DNA of 46,010 nucleotides from Nitrospira sp. CG24C (lineage in GTDB: Bacteria; Nitrospirota; Nitrospiria; Nitrospirales; Nitrospiraceae): positions 32,629-78,638 of the forward strand of contig NEWR02000016.1 of the NCBI GenBank assembly GCA_002869885.2, given 5' to 3'. A model generated the notes under the pieces. That model was given only the letters and a program-made list of their open reading frames with translations. It did not search any database and was not told where the DNA came from. This document shows, one piece after another, positions 15,951 through 24,719 of this stretch (position 1 is the first letter of the stretch; each line of letters starts with the position of its first letter). Both the position numbers and the translations under genes were made by a program.

Positions 15951-16544
15951 CTATTTCACCGGAATGCTGATCACAATTCCCCCCATAACGTCATTGATCT
16001 TGAAATCCCGTTTGGGGCTGTCCGGATGGGAATTGTGGCAGCCGATGCAAGCCTGGGCCACAGCAAGATCCGGATAGACGGCTTGGAAGTAACGGGCTCC
16101 TCCTTCCTTCACAAAAGCGGTATAGGGTTTGGTCGGATGAGTGAGGATCGTCCCCAGGCCTATCTTTTCAAACTCGCTTGAGGCGCCATTCCGCTTGTTG
16201 ATCGGCCAGAGGCTGATCAATCGATACTGTATGCCGAGCCCCTTTTTGGCTACGACGCGGCCGGATTCCATCAGGAACTGAGCCGGGAGAGGCAGCGTAT
16301 TTTTCTCCTCCCAGTTCTCCGAGGCCACGACCACCCCTTTGTTCTGCAGCCGTTCAACGACGTGCTTCGTATACACTTCACGATCTGCTTCAATCAGGGC
16401 ATACAGATAGTCCGCCACCGTTTCGACGGGCAGATTGAATGAAGTCCCATCCGTCGCTGCGCTGCTCGGTCCGGCGAAACCGGCGATGCCAACCCCCAGC
16501 ACCAGCATGAGAGCTCCCTGTCGCAACTTGCTGAAGGCTTTCAT
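15951..16544 (-). CDS. Periplasmic DUF3365 (Tll0287-like) monohaem cytochrome
   Basis: The 197-residue protein has a signal peptide (ALMLVLGVGIAGFAGPSSA) and a single c-type haem site, CIGCH (C166, C169, H170), near the C-terminus. The region before it (AQFLMESGRVVAKKG, YRLISLWPINKRNGA, FEKIGL) matches DUF3365, a PAS-like haem-binding fold often used as a redox sensor or small electron carrier. AAGGAGG sits 6 bases before ATG 16544. It stands alone: convergent with SUMF1 copy 2 and preceded by about 360 bp with no gene. Haem attachment implies the cytochrome c maturation system elsewhere in the genome. Confidence 0.85.
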   Translation of the reverse strand: MKAFSKLRQGALMLVLGVGIAGFAGPSSAATDGTSFNLPVETVADYLYALIEADREVYTKHVVERLQNKGVVVASENWEEKNTLPLPAQFLMESGRVVAKKGLGIQYRLISLWPINKRNGASSEFEKIGLGTILTHPTKPYTAFVKEGGARYFQAVYPDLAVAQACIGCHNSHPDSPKRDFKINDVMGGIVISIPVK

Positions 16545-16908
16545 AGAAACCTCCTTGGTTTCCCCATGGGCACGCCGGCGTCATCAGCCGTGGCTCCACG
16601 AAGAGGTGATGTGCATTGCAGATAAGAGAAGTCACAAACGTAGCAATGGGCAAGCGGATCAGTTCGATTGTTAATGTGGAGCCTGGAAGAGAGGCCGGGA
16701 AGTGGAACCTGTGGTTTGCGCGTGACGATTGAGTCAGCTGGTCGTGAGGATCGCTGGAGAAGTGGAAAGAAGCCGCATGAGAGGAAAGTACCGAAGCCAT
16801 GGCCCGGTTCTCCCTGTCCGTATGATGCAGCGTGATTACGGGATCATACGATGAGTCATCATACGCTTCGCTCAGCAGGCTGTCCAATTGCCCGGCTCAT
16901 ACAGACGG
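16545..16908. other. Upstream region of the cytochrome gene
   Basis: No supported gene. It holds the AAGGAGG ribosome binding site next to 16544 and, at 16819-16865, three ATCATACG boxes (listed separately). No convincing promoter could be fixed by eye. Confidence 0.5.
16819..16865. promoter_or_regulatory. Three ATCATACG boxes, possible operator
   Basis: CGTATGAT (16819-16826) is the exact inverse of ATCATACG at 16843-16850, and a third copy in direct orientation is at 16858-16865. The spacing of the dyad is 16 bp. It lies about 275 bp upstream of the cytochrome start and 43 bp behind the zinc-ribbon gene stop, so it could be an operator or part of a hairpin. Confidence 0.35.
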
Positions 16909-17406
16909 TTAGCTCTGCCAGTTCGCTCGGAGCAGGTCTTCGCTCTCTTCGTAGCGACAGGTGAATGTGCCGTGATGCGCATGATGGAGCGCCTCGCCGA
17001 TGCGTCGTGCGAGATGGGGGTCGGTCGTGGTGATGATTACCCCGACTGGAGTTTCGGCTTGATCCTCGATCTTGATAATCCGAGCCAAAGGATGTTCGGC
17101 TTTGACGCGGGCCTCTTCATTGCGAGCGAGCCCGATAACCTGGTCCCGATGCAAGGCGACAAACTCGCCGGTGAGCAGCAGCACTCCGCTGGCCGCACCG
17201 TCCCGTATCCGCTCACAGGCAGGGCACAGGAGGGCATGACTCGTCGCTGGGGCAGGGTCCCATGTCCACCGGCCTTTGTGGTAGACCGCTTTGCACTCAC
17301 GACAGACCGACGGCTCCTGGAGTTTTCCCTTCGTCTTGTATGGATCATGCATTCGCGCTCGAACCGATCGATCTTTGTTGTCTCGGGGATTATGTGAGGT
17401 CGACAT
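16909..17406 (-). CDS. Zinc-ribbon protein, BCAM0308-like
   Basis: A 165-residue soluble protein. The N-terminal half has two CxxC pairs (CRECKAVYHKGRW and CPACERI) that would bind one zinc ion. This pattern, with DPYKTKGKLQEPSVC before and RNEEARVKAEHPLARI after it, fits the uncharacterised BCAM0308 family. The C-terminal half (VGVIITTTDPHLARRIGEAL) is an alpha/beta segment. AAGGAG lies 5 bases before ATG 17406. Family members are often found with stress or anaerobic genes; nothing nearby shows that here. Function unknown. Confidence 0.65.
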   Translation of the reverse strand: MSTSHNPRDNKDRSVRARMHDPYKTKGKLQEPSVCRECKAVYHKGRWTWDPAPATSHALLCPACERIRDGAASGVLLLTGEFVALHRDQVIGLARNEEARVKAEHPLARIIKIEDQAETPVGVIITTTDPHLARRIGEALHHAHHGTFTCRYEESEDLLRANWQS

Positions 17407-18109
17407 AACAACTCCTTCACTCCATTGTGCGAGAGATCTCTGATCATTCCGTCAGGGAGGGAAGCCCCCCTGTCCGTCCTTCTTGCCAGGCTTGCTTTGA
17501 CCGCACCGCTCCCAGGATGCCAGATGTGCACGCACAATGCCACATGGAAAAAGGGTGCGCAGGGTACAATTCTGCCGAAACCCTAGATGGACGCGAGGAG
17601 TATAGCCGCGTGGATGGACCACTCTCAAGAGGCTCTGGTGTTCGACTAAACGGAGGCCTGTCCCCTAATGCCACAGTCTACGTGCAGGGCGGCAGGACAG
17701 AGCAGGGGCATGGGTCTGATGACCGTCAGCACTGAACAGGGGCCGACCCTTCGCTTCCCGCCTTCCGAATCTCCCACTGATCGTTGAGCCGCCCATCCCC
17801 TTCTCCTGAGACAGCTCTAGGACCAACCAAAACACTACCAGGTTCGGAGACAAACCCGCTGACTCTATTACGAGCAGTGCGGCGTTGGGCTCCACTGCTC
17901 GAAGACTCACTGTGGAAGAACGCGTCAGTCCAAACATATGGCCAAAAGCACAATCGGCTGACTTTGTGGCTGTTTCGAGCAAAAGCTAGGGGATGGCTGA
18001 ACTGATCAAGGGAGTGGAGGGAAGCATGAGATTTGCCTGTTCTTATCTTGAATGGATGTAAGCCTCGGCGTGGGTCGACAAAGAAAGCCTGATTGATGAG
18101 CATGCAAAC
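17407..18109. other. Gene-poor 700-bp region before nadE
   Basis: No gene could be supported. Open frames on both strands lack ribosome binding sites and recognisable products. A minus-strand frame (17726-18148) runs into nadE and has an unusual Ser/His/Arg-rich composition, so it is judged spurious. The region may hold the nadE promoter and decayed sequence; no terminal inverted repeats or transposase remnant were recognised. Confidence 0.45.
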
Positions 18110-20179
18110 ATGAACACCGACGAACCCTTCTTCAATCTCTACAACCACGGGTTCGTGCGGGTCGCCGTCGGGATTCCGACGGTTCGCGTTGCAGAGCCGG
18201 AATATAATGCACGCGAGACGATCGCACTCATGAAACAGGCGGCGGAACGCAAGGCGCTCTTGGTCGTCTTTCCGGAGCTCGGATTGTCGGCCTATTCCTG
18301 CGAAGACCTATTCCAGCAACAAGCGTTGCTTGACTGTTGCAAAGAACAACTGGCCTCCGTCCTTCGCGCCTCAGAGGGCATCCCCGTGATCGCGATCGTC
18401 GGCTTGCCGCTTGTAGTCGATGGGCTTCTGTTTAATTGCGCGGCCGTGTTGTCCGGTGGGCATCTGCTGGGCGTGATCCCGAAAACCTACCTTCCAAACT
18501 ATCGCGAGTTCTATGAGATGCGTCAATTCGTGCCCGCCGATTGCGCCCAATCTCAGACGATCCAGCTTCTGCACCAACAGGACGTGCCGTTCGGCAACCA
18601 ATTGCTGTTTCAGCTTGAGGGCCAACCGCTCTGCACCGTTCATGTCGAAATCTGCGAGGACCTCTGGGTGCCGATCCCTCTCTCTTCTTATGCGGCCCTG
18701 GCCGGAGCCACCGTGTTGATCAACCTTTCTGCTTCCAACATCACCATCGGGAAAGCAGAGTACCGGCGTCAGTTGGTCGCCAGTCAATCGGCTCGGTGCC
18801 TCGCGGCGTACCTGTACACCTCCGCAGGGTTCGGAGAGTCCACCACCGATCTGGCCTGGGATGGGCACGGGATGATTTATGAAAACGGGACGGCTGTGGC
18901 CGAGAGCTCCCGCTTTTCCTACAAGTCCCAACTGCTCACCGGCGACCTCGACCTGGATCGTTTGGCCCAGGATCGCCGACGGCAAACCAGTTTCGGGGAC
19001 TCAGTCCGCCGCCACAGGGGCGACCTGTCAGTCTTTCGCACGGTACGAGTCCCTCTCGAACTGCCCTGTCATGAACGGCTTTTGCTCGACCGGGCATACA
19101 GCCGCCTCCCCTATGTCCCCAGTGACCCTGAGCAACGAGACGAGCGCTGTCGGGAGGTGTACGAGATTCAGGTGCAAGGATTGGTGAAGCGTCTGCGGTC
19201 GGCTGGAATCAGCAAGGTCGTGATCGGAGTTTCCGGCGGGCTGGATTCGACTCAGGCCCTTATCGTTTGCACAAAGGCGATGGACGTGCTGGGTGTTCCA
19301 CGTACGAACGTGCTCGGCTATACCCTCCCGGGGTTTGCCACCAGCAAGCGGACCCTAGACCAAGCCTGGCGTCTCATGCACGCGATCGGGTGCACCGCGC
19401 AGGAAATCGATATTCGGCCCAGTGCTGAACACATGCTCGAAAACATCGGCCATCCTCATACGGCCGCCAAGTCGGTACATGATGTCACCTTTGAGAACGT
19501 CCAAGCGGGGGCACGAACGAGCCTGTTATTCCGCCTCGCGAACCAACAGGGCGCGCTTGTTGTGGGCACAAGCGATTTCAGCGAACTCGCGCTGGGTTGG
19601 TGCACGTATGGAGTCGGCGATCACATGGCGCACTATCATGTCAACGCGAGTGTACCGAAAACCCTGGTCCAACACCTGATCCACTGGGTAGCCGCCACGA
19701 GCCAGCTTGGGGGCGATGCCAGCCCCGTGCTTACAGATATCCTTGAGACGAAAATCAGTCCCGAACTCGTCCCTGGTGAAAATCATGCTGGTCAACCTAT
19801 TCAGCGTTCAGAGGACGTGGTTGGCCCGTTCGAATTACAAGACTTCTTTCTCTATTACGTGCTCCGCTTCGGCTATAGTCCGCCCAAAGTCGCGTTTCTC
19901 GCCTACAATGCCTGGCGTGAAAGGAAACAGGGTGAAAGTCCCGGCATTCCTGATTCTACAGGGCGGGAGTATGGGATTGGCGAGATCAAAAAGTGGTTGC
20001 GGGTCTTTCTTGACCGATTCTTTCATCAGAGTCAGTTCAAACGCAGTGCGATTCCAAACGCGCCCAAAGTTGGTTCGGGTGGTTCCCTGTCTCCTCGAAG
20101 CGACTATCGCGCGCCAAGCGATAGTGAGGCGACGGTGTGGCTATCCCAACTGGATGGAATTCCCGGGAGCGACTCCTAG
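18110..20179 (+). CDS. nadE: Glutamine-dependent NAD(+) synthetase
   Basis: The 689-residue enzyme makes NAD from deamido-NAD, ATP and glutamine, the last step of NAD biosynthesis. The N-terminal glutaminase is of nitrilase type with the catalytic triad visible: E56 (FPELGLS), K125 (PKTYLPNYREFYE) and C182 (EICEDLW). The C-terminal synthetase has the pyrophosphatase loop GVSGGLDST at about 372-380. Length and residue positions are close to those of the long actinobacterial-type enzyme (about 680 residues). ATG 18110 is used; no strong ribosome binding site precedes it. The stop TAG (20177-20179) is the first triplet of a repeat element, so the last residues may have been set by the insertion. 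Confidence 0.95.
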   Translation: MNTDEPFFNLYNHGFVRVAVGIPTVRVAEPEYNARETIALMKQAAERKALLVVFPELGLSAYSCEDLFQQQALLDCCKEQLASVLRASEGIPVIAIVGLPLVVDGLLFNCAAVLSGGHLLGVIPKTYLPNYREFYEMRQFVPADCAQSQTIQLLHQQDVPFGNQLLFQLEGQPLCTVHVEICEDLWVPIPLSSYAALAGATVLINLSASNITIGKAEYRRQLVASQSARCLAAYLYTSAGFGESTTDLAWDGHGMIYENGTAVAESSRFSYKSQLLTGDLDLDRLAQDRRRQTSFGDSVRRHRGDLSVFRTVRVPLELPCHERLLLDRAYSRLPYVPSDPEQRDERCREVYEIQVQGLVKRLRSAGISKVVIGVSGGLDSTQALIVCTKAMDVLGVPRTNVLGYTLPGFATSKRTLDQAWRLMHAIGCTAQEIDIRPSAEHMLENIGHPHTAAKSVHDVTFENVQAGARTSLLFRLANQQGALVVGTSDFSELALGWCTYGVGDHMAHYHVNASVPKTLVQHLIHWVAATSQLGGDASPVLTDILETKISPELVPGENHAGQPIQRSEDVVGPFELQDFFLYYVLRFGYSPPKVAFLAYNAWRERKQGESPGIPDSTGREYGIGEIKKWLRVFLDRFFHQSQFKRSAIPNAPKVGSGGSLSPRSDYRAPSDSEATVWLSQLDGIPGSDS

Positions 20180-20514
20180 CAGGATGCTGAAAAAGTCCGC
20201 CAGCAGGGAGGGGGATGGCCCAGTGAGTCCCCTGTGCTCGCGCAACGCGCGGCCTAAGAAGGCCCTCGTTGGACGCGCGCAGTGGGGGACTCATCCGGGC
20301 CATCCTAGGGAAAATGTACACGAGCAAGCTTGGAAGGATCATCTTTGGTCACTCGCTGCGGCCTTGTTTGGGACAAGGCGCGTCTTGGCGCGCCAGGGTT
20401 GGGCGGGTGAAGGTCGCCTTTTTGAGCATCCTGCGGGTGTGTTCTCCTGTTGTGCCACACGTGCGGACCATCGACGTTCTCGCCTGCCAACATAGTTTTT
20501 CCGCAGCCTGCTAG
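20176..20514. mobile_element. TAGCAGG element, copy 1 (MITE-like, no coding sequence)
   Basis: About 339 bp with inverted ends CTAGCAGGATGCTGAAAAAG and (inverse) CTAGCAGGCTGCGGAAAAAC. An internal third copy of the end (CTTTTTGAGCATCCTGC, about 20420-20436) closes a long palindrome whose core pairs GGATGGCCCAGTGAGTCCCC (20213 on) with its near complement ending at 20307. The last 78 bp after that are shared with the copy at 28929. The flanking TA on both sides resembles the TA duplication of IS630/Tc1-type elements. There is no transposase. Confidence 0.75.
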
Positions 20515-20872
20515 ACGCTCGCTGGAATCAAGGACAAGGCAGCCGAGCGGTTGTTGGGATTTCGCTCAAATATCTCCAGCTGTTCGTGACGGAAGGCGCG
20601 GGAGGAGGGCTATCTTGGAGGAAAGACTGCCGATCCTTGGATCTCTTCAAGCGAGGCGACCGGCTCTGATAAGCCAGTAGTCATGCGCGACCACGAATCC
20701 ATGACCCCATAATTTGTTAGCCCGTATGTACGTTGGATTTTCCAAGGTTGCATACCGAACAAAGGGTTTGCAGATTCTCCAGAACCGTTTCGCCGCTTTT
20801 ACTCCATTCCCGTCCTGTTTGTCTTATTGAACGAAACCAAATAGACCAGACCAACCAGATAGACCAGACAGA
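20515..20872. other. Intergenic region between repeat copy 1 and aepX
   Basis: No supported gene. About 300 bp of unique sequence is followed, from 20827, by an AACCA-type repeat arm that runs into the aepX stop codon. Confidence 0.5.
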
Positions 20873-20875
20873 CTA
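20827..20875. repeat. AACCA-type repeat arm at the aepX 3' end
   Basis: TTGAACGAAACC is followed by degenerate 5-base units (AAATAGACCAGACCAACCAG and onward) up to GACTA, whose CTA is the complement of the aepX TAG stop (20875-20873). Only one arm is well formed, unlike the full hairpins at 40551, 43679 and 45817. Confidence 0.6.
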
Positions 20876-22507
20876 AAAATTCCCCGCCTGCACCACATCC
20901 TCAATGCTGTTGATGTCGAGCCAGTGGCCTGCTGTGTAGAGCACCCGGATGGGATATTGCCGTTTCAACAGTTCTTGGAGTAGCTGGGGGATGCCGGCTT
21001 TGCGGTTAGTTGGTTTGGCCAGCATTTCTACAATGATGCCGGTGATGAATGTTGCGGCGCTGGGTGAAACTTTGAGGAAGCCCATCCAGACTCCGTGGAT
21101 GGATTCTTTGGGAAGCTTGTCTCCCAATTGCTTCAGATAGATCTTGGCATTAAAGGCCCTTCGCGAATTGGGAATGGTACATTCGGTGAACCCGCCGAGG
21201 CGGGCATAGCTGCTCTGCTCCTGCCAATTGCTGTCGACGAAAATTACGCAGTCGTCGGTTTCCTGACAGAGAGATTGGGGGATGTATTTGTTGAACAGCA
21301 CGTCGCCGTAGGAAATGACCGTGCTCTGTGCCGGTCCCTTCCGGGATCGGAGGGCTTTCAAGAGGGAATCCAGTTCGCCTGTGTCTGCAAAGTCGTCGTT
21401 ATCGACATAGGTCAGGTTGGGCAGATTGACGGCCTCTTTCTTATAGCCCCGGACCACCACAATATCCTTGATGCCGACGGCGTTGTATGCGTCGACGATG
21501 TGGGAGAGGATCGGTGTGCCCTGGATGTTGACCATCGTTTTAGGTAGCTGTTCGGTGAGTTCTCCCAGTTCTTTTCCGCGGGAGGCGGCCAGCACGATAG
21601 CACAGGTGTCTTCGGCGCCTTTGGGGAGATAGCGGTCTTCAGCTTCTTGCAGCTCTGCGGCGTTTTGCAGGCGGAAGATTTCGGAGACCGGTGCAACTTT
21701 GTCTTCAATGGAGAGCAGGTGTTCATCCTCCTTGAGAGTCCTTGCGGTCTTCTGCATGGCGGCCACGGCAGTCCGCAGCATGTGATTGGCCCAGATGACA
21801 ATCGAAAAGCCGTGTTGGCGAAATACATCGGTGGGCGTCGCGTAATATTTGGTCGGCACGATGACGACGGGGCAGCGATTGCCCCATTCCTGTTTGAACG
21901 AAAGGATTTCATCCGGCACCGACAGGGCGCTGTGGATCAGGATGCCGTCTGCCCCAGCCTGATGATAGGCCTCGGCGCGTCGTAAGGCTTCCGCCAGACC
22001 CCAGCCGCAGATGAAGGCTTCCACGCGGGCGATAATCGAAAAGTTCGGATCGGTCTGTGCGTCTTTGCCGGCTTTGATCTTGCCGCAGAATTCCTGCATG
22101 TCCGCCATGGGTTGGGCGTTCCCCTTGATAAAACTATTTGTCTTGGGGAAGAGCTTGTCCTCGATGCAGACTGCGGCGATGCGGCGCTGCTCCAGTTTTC
22201 GGACCAACCGCTGCATATTATTGAAGTTGCCATAGCCTGTGTCGCCATCGAGGAGAATGGGAATCGTGGTCGCATCAGACATGAATTCCAGGTTTTCCAG
22301 GATTTGGGTCCAACTGGCTTCGTTGTTGTCCCTCACGCCGAATTGCGCTGAGATAGAGAGGCCGCTGGCCCAAATGCCTCGAAAGCCTGCTTCTTGGACG
22401 ATTTTGGCACTGAGACCATTGTGGGCTTCACAGATGAATTCCAATTCTTCCGACAAGAGGAGCTTCCTAAATTGATGCGATTGAGAGATACCTGCGGTTG
22501 AACTCAT
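20873..22507 (-). CDS. aepX: Phosphoenolpyruvate mutase fused to a nucleotidyltransferase
   Basis: The N-terminal about 290 residues are PEP mutase, which forms the C-P bond by turning phosphoenolpyruvate into phosphonopyruvate: GDTGYGN (88-94) and the active-site loop [11 protein letters not shown] (116-126) are the diagnostic motifs. From about residue 302 a nucleotidyltransferase domain follows ([39 protein letters not shown], ending [12 protein letters not shown]). This pairing resembles AepX-PntC fusions that make CMP-activated phosphonates for lipids or glycans. The usual partners, phosphonopyruvate decarboxylase and aminotransferase, are not in the window. ATG 22507 has AGGGAG just upstream and is preferred over 22537. 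Its TAG stop abuts a repeat. Confidence 0.88.
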   Translation of the reverse strand: MSSTAGISQSHQFRKLLLSEELEFICEAHNGLSAKIVQEAGFRGIWASGLSISAQFGVRDNNEASWTQILENLEFMSDATTIPILLDGDTGYGNFNNMQRLVRKLEQRRIAAVCIEDKLFPKTNSFIKGNAQPMADMQEFCGKIKAGKDAQTDPNFSIIARVEAFICGWGLAEALRRAEAYHQAGADGILIHSALSVPDEILSFKQEWGNRCPVVIVPTKYYATPTDVFRQHGFSIVIWANHMLRTAVAAMQKTARTLKEDEHLLSIEDKVAPVSEIFRLQNAAELQEAEDRYLPKGAEDTCAIVLAASRGKELGELTEQLPKTMVNIQGTPILSHIVDAYNAVGIKDIVVVRGYKKEAVNLPNLTYVDNDDFADTGELDSLLKALRSRKGPAQSTVISYGDVLFNKYIPQSLCQETDDCVIFVDSNWQEQSSYARLGGFTECTIPNSRRAFNAKIYLKQLGDKLPKESIHGVWMGFLKVSPSAATFITGIIVEMLAKPTNRKAGIPQLLQELLKRQYPIRVLYTAGHWLDINSIEDVVQAGNF

Positions 22508-22660
22508 GGGCTCCCTTTCTTCTTCCTGGCGAAGCAATACGTATCCAGCGCATTCATTGGCGGCAAAGAATACCGGTTTCTTCTGGAGAAATCATCTTGC
22601 GTTTTAGGGGAGGGTGGGGAGCAAAGAGCTGATGCCATATAGCGTATGGCTCGTGGCGGG

Positions 22661-22703
22661 AACGAAGGGATGGAACCAGACGAACCAAATAAACCAGATC
22701 CAG
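22661..22703. repeat. AACCA-type repeat arm behind the lipoprotein operon
   Basis: GGAACCAGACGAACCAAATAAACCAG lies 10 bp past the stop at 22714 of the minus-strand lipoprotein operon. The unit and orientation match the other AACCA-type repeats; only one arm is visible. Confidence 0.55.
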
Positions 22704-22713
22704 CGTGTGGGGG

Positions 22714-23298
22714 TTATTCCACCGATTGGCCATGTAGAAAGAGCGCTTGTTCTAGCGCCCGGAAGAATTGTTGGTACGGGCCCGGCTCTTCGACGGGTTG
22801 TAGATAAAATTGTGCGCTGGCCCGGACGATGAGTTGGGAATCCCCTCGGGTGCGGATCGTGGCGGTGAAGCGCACGAGATTACTGCGGTGCCAGAATGGG
22901 CCCCATGTATTGAAACTGCGTGTGAGGAGGAGGAGTGTATCCGGGCGATACAGGAGGTAGGTCGGATCTGTGCCGTAGGGTTGTTCAGTCTCGACAAATT
23001 TCTTCCCGGAGACGATTCCCAGCTCTTCATCCAACACTTCCACGTTAAAGTCCAGATCCTGCATGGTGGAAATGATGGCCTCAAGCATCCTCCGGCGGTC
23101 CGTGGTGTCAAAGGCTCTGGTTTGTGCAGCCCGAACCTTGAGCTGGCTTGTCTCTGACAACCAGATCTGCTCCCGCGAGTTCCATTGGTTGTGGTGTCGC
23201 GATTCGTAGGGAGAACAGCCCTGGATCAGGAACATGCAGAAGAGCGTAGAGCCCAGTGCGCCGTACGTGGTGGCATATCTCAGGGCCAGGGACGTCAT
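22714..23298 (-). CDS. Lipoprotein, QTR-type paralogue 3
   Basis: The 194-residue lipoprotein has a signal peptide ending LFCMFLIQGC. The mature part shares a block with the two genes before it: LKVRAAQTRAFDTTDRRRML, then STMQDLDFNVEVLDEELGIV, and a beta-rich half ending YQQFFRALEQALFLHG. These three paralogues form an unnamed family of probable outer-membrane or periplasmic lipoproteins. ATG 23298 (MTSLALRYAT) was chosen; an upstream open stretch has no signal peptide and overlaps the previous gene. AAGGA lies about 9 bases upstream, and 11 bp separate it from the previous stop. Last gene of the operon. Confidence 0.75.
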   Translation of the reverse strand: MTSLALRYATTYGALGSTLFCMFLIQGCSPYESRHHNQWNSREQIWLSETSQLKVRAAQTRAFDTTDRRRMLEAIISTMQDLDFNVEVLDEELGIVSGKKFVETEQPYGTDPTYLLYRPDTLLLLTRSFNTWGPFWHRSNLVRFTATIRTRGDSQLIVRASAQFYLQPVEEPGPYQQFFRALEQALFLHGQSVE

Positions 23299-23309
23299 GG
23301 TGCGAATCC

Positions 23310-23771
23310 TTACTCTTTCGTCAGAAACAGTGAACGCTCGAGGGATGCAAAGAAATTCTGATAGACCTTGGGGTCGTCGATAGGCTTGTTGTTGTAGATG
23401 GCATTCGCACGGATGGTCAGACGGTCCTTCGTGTCCTGACGCACGGTGACGGTGACGCTGATGACGTCGTAATAGTTGGGCTCGGCGAATCGCGCGGCCG
23501 TCACGAGCCCAAGCGGTTCGTTGGCCCGCTCGATGATGAATCCGAGGTCTTGCAGCGAGGCGATGACTCCACGTAGGGCAGCGTTTCGGTCTTTGACATC
23601 GAAGGTGCGTGTTTGGATGCTGCGGATCTTGAGTTGCGCGTCGGTCGGCGCCAGGAGATCTTGCGGAGTTTGCGGTGTGGAACAGCCGTAGAGGAGGAGG
23701 CTTGCGACCATGAGTATGCCTCCCCATACGCATTGTTTGGCGGGCATAGATCCTGTTCTTTGCTTGATCAT
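23310..23771 (-). CDS. Lipoprotein, QTR-type paralogue 2
   Basis: A 153-residue lipoprotein with signal peptide GGILMVASLLLYGC. It shares with its neighbours the block LKIRSIQTRTFDVKDRNAAL, VIASLQDLGFIIERANEPLG and the ending VYQNFFASLERSLFLTKE. It is the shortest of the three. Its ATG overlaps the stop of the gene before it by 4 bp (ATGA). Family function is unknown; the strong SLQDLGF-type helix and following beta strands suggest a compact ligand- or partner-binding domain. Confidence 0.75.
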   Translation of the reverse strand: MIKQRTGSMPAKQCVWGGILMVASLLLYGCSTPQTPQDLLAPTDAQLKIRSIQTRTFDVKDRNAALRGVIASLQDLGFIIERANEPLGLVTAARFAEPNYYDVISVTVTVRQDTKDRLTIRANAIYNNKPIDDPKVYQNFFASLERSLFLTKE

Positions 23772-24352
23772 ATGGTATGTGCTTCCAGGAACACGGCCTT
23801 GGAGAGTTTTGCAAAAAATTGCTGGTAGATTTCAGGATCCCGGATCATTTCCATGTGCTGCTGGCCGGGTGGAATATATTGGCGATCGGCCTGTCCGTCG
23901 CCTTTCCATACGATGCGGTAGAACACGATACATACTTCCTGCCTGGTGGCTGCTTGATTGAGTGGCCTGGTGATCAACCCAGTCGCGATTTTCTGGTGCA
24001 GATCTACGGGGGAGAGCAGCTTTCCAAATGAGAGGACCAAGAACAGGGCTCGTTGGATATATTGCCCGTATTCCCGAGCGCTTCGTTCTTTCGTTGCCCG
24101 CAGGAAACCCACTTCGCGCACGCTCTCCTCGACTTGAAAGCCGAGGTCCTGGAGCACTGCGGCTGATGCCGACAACAGTTCCTTTTCGTTGGGTGTCTCG
24201 AAGAATCGGGTCTGCATCGCCCGGTGCTTGGACGTTTCCGCCGTCAGCTGAAACAACTCAGCCGGCTCCGTGTGAGTGACACATCCGGTCAGCAGCACGA
24301 GCGAGATCAGGCAGGCTCCCGTCCGCTTAGAATTGCGTGGAGTTGTAGGCAA
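23768..24352 (-). CDS. Lipoprotein, QTR-type paralogue 1 (TTG start)
   Basis: The product of about 194 residues has signal peptide TGACLISLVLLTGC and the family block HRAMQTRFFETPNEKELL, AVLQDLGFQVEESVREVGFL, ending YQQFFAKLSKAVFLEA. It carries an extra segment around FLVLSFGKLLSPVDLHQKIA. No ATG, and no better start, lies between the frame opening and the signal peptide; TTG 24352 is proposed, giving a 26-bp overlap with the SmpA-like gene upstream and probable translational coupling. The longer open frame to 24535 is antisense-like and lacks a signal peptide. Confidence 0.65.
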   Translation of the reverse strand: MPTTPRNSKRTGACLISLVLLTGCVTHTEPAELFQLTAETSKHRAMQTRFFETPNEKELLSASAAVLQDLGFQVEESVREVGFLRATKERSAREYGQYIQRALFLVLSFGKLLSPVDLHQKIATGLITRPLNQAATRQEVCIVFYRIVWKGDGQADRQYIPPGQQHMEMIRDPEIYQQFFAKLSKAVFLEAHTI

Positions 24353-24719
24353 AGTCCCGAACTTTCTTCTCTTCGTCGTACTTGATGATGATGGTAAGGG
24401 TGCGTTGCCGCTGCGAACTTGAACTGCTGCGCGAGTTGGCGCCCAAGATGATGATGCCTGCAAAGGAAGAGCTGGATGTGTCCACCCGGTCGGTCGAAAC
24501 CTTATCGTACATCCAGACCTCACGGCGTTTTTCATCCGTCGTCACGATATTCGGTGAGCCGAGGAGTTCTGCGACCTGGGAGGCAGCCATACCGACTTTG
24601 ATTTCTCCCTGGACCTTCCCGACGGTCAGCCGGTCCTCTTTGATTTCGGCCCTCTCACTCCCACAGCCTGCAACGATGACCGACAAACAGAGTCCCACTG
24701 CGATCCATGCTTTCTTCAT
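24327..24719 (-). CDS. SmpA/OmlA-fold (BamE-like) lipoprotein
   Basis: A 130-residue lipoprotein with signal peptide KAWIAVGLCLSVIVAGC. The mature domain has the BamE-like pattern KVQGEIKVGMAASQVAELLG, SPNIVTTDEKRREVWMYDK and a final strand TLTIIIKYDEEKKVRDFAY, interrupted by a Ser-rich insert (SSSFAG and SRSSSSSQRQR). BamE-fold proteins assist outer-membrane assembly, but the fold is used widely. GGGAG lies 8 bases before ATG 24719. It is the first gene of the four-gene lipoprotein operon; the next gene overlaps it by 26 bp. Confidence 0.75.
   Translation of the reverse strand: MKKAWIAVGLCLSVIVAGCGSERAEIKEDRLTVGKVQGEIKVGMAASQVAELLGSPNIVTTDEKRREVWMYDKVSTDRVDTSSSSFAGIIILGANSRSSSSSQRQRTLTIIIKYDEEKKVRDFAYNSTQF

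Noticed and set aside
17726..18148. 140-residue minus-strand gene
   Set aside because: It overlaps the nadE start, has no ribosome binding site and a composition unlike the neighbours.
20176..20514. Insertion sequence with a hidden transposase
   Set aside because: No frame in the element gives a plausible transposase and the interior is a long palindrome, so it was called non-autonomous.
22714..23814. A 366-residue fusion protein
   Set aside because: The first 172 residues run antisense-like through the neighbouring lipoprotein gene; the signal peptide shows that the real start is at 23298.
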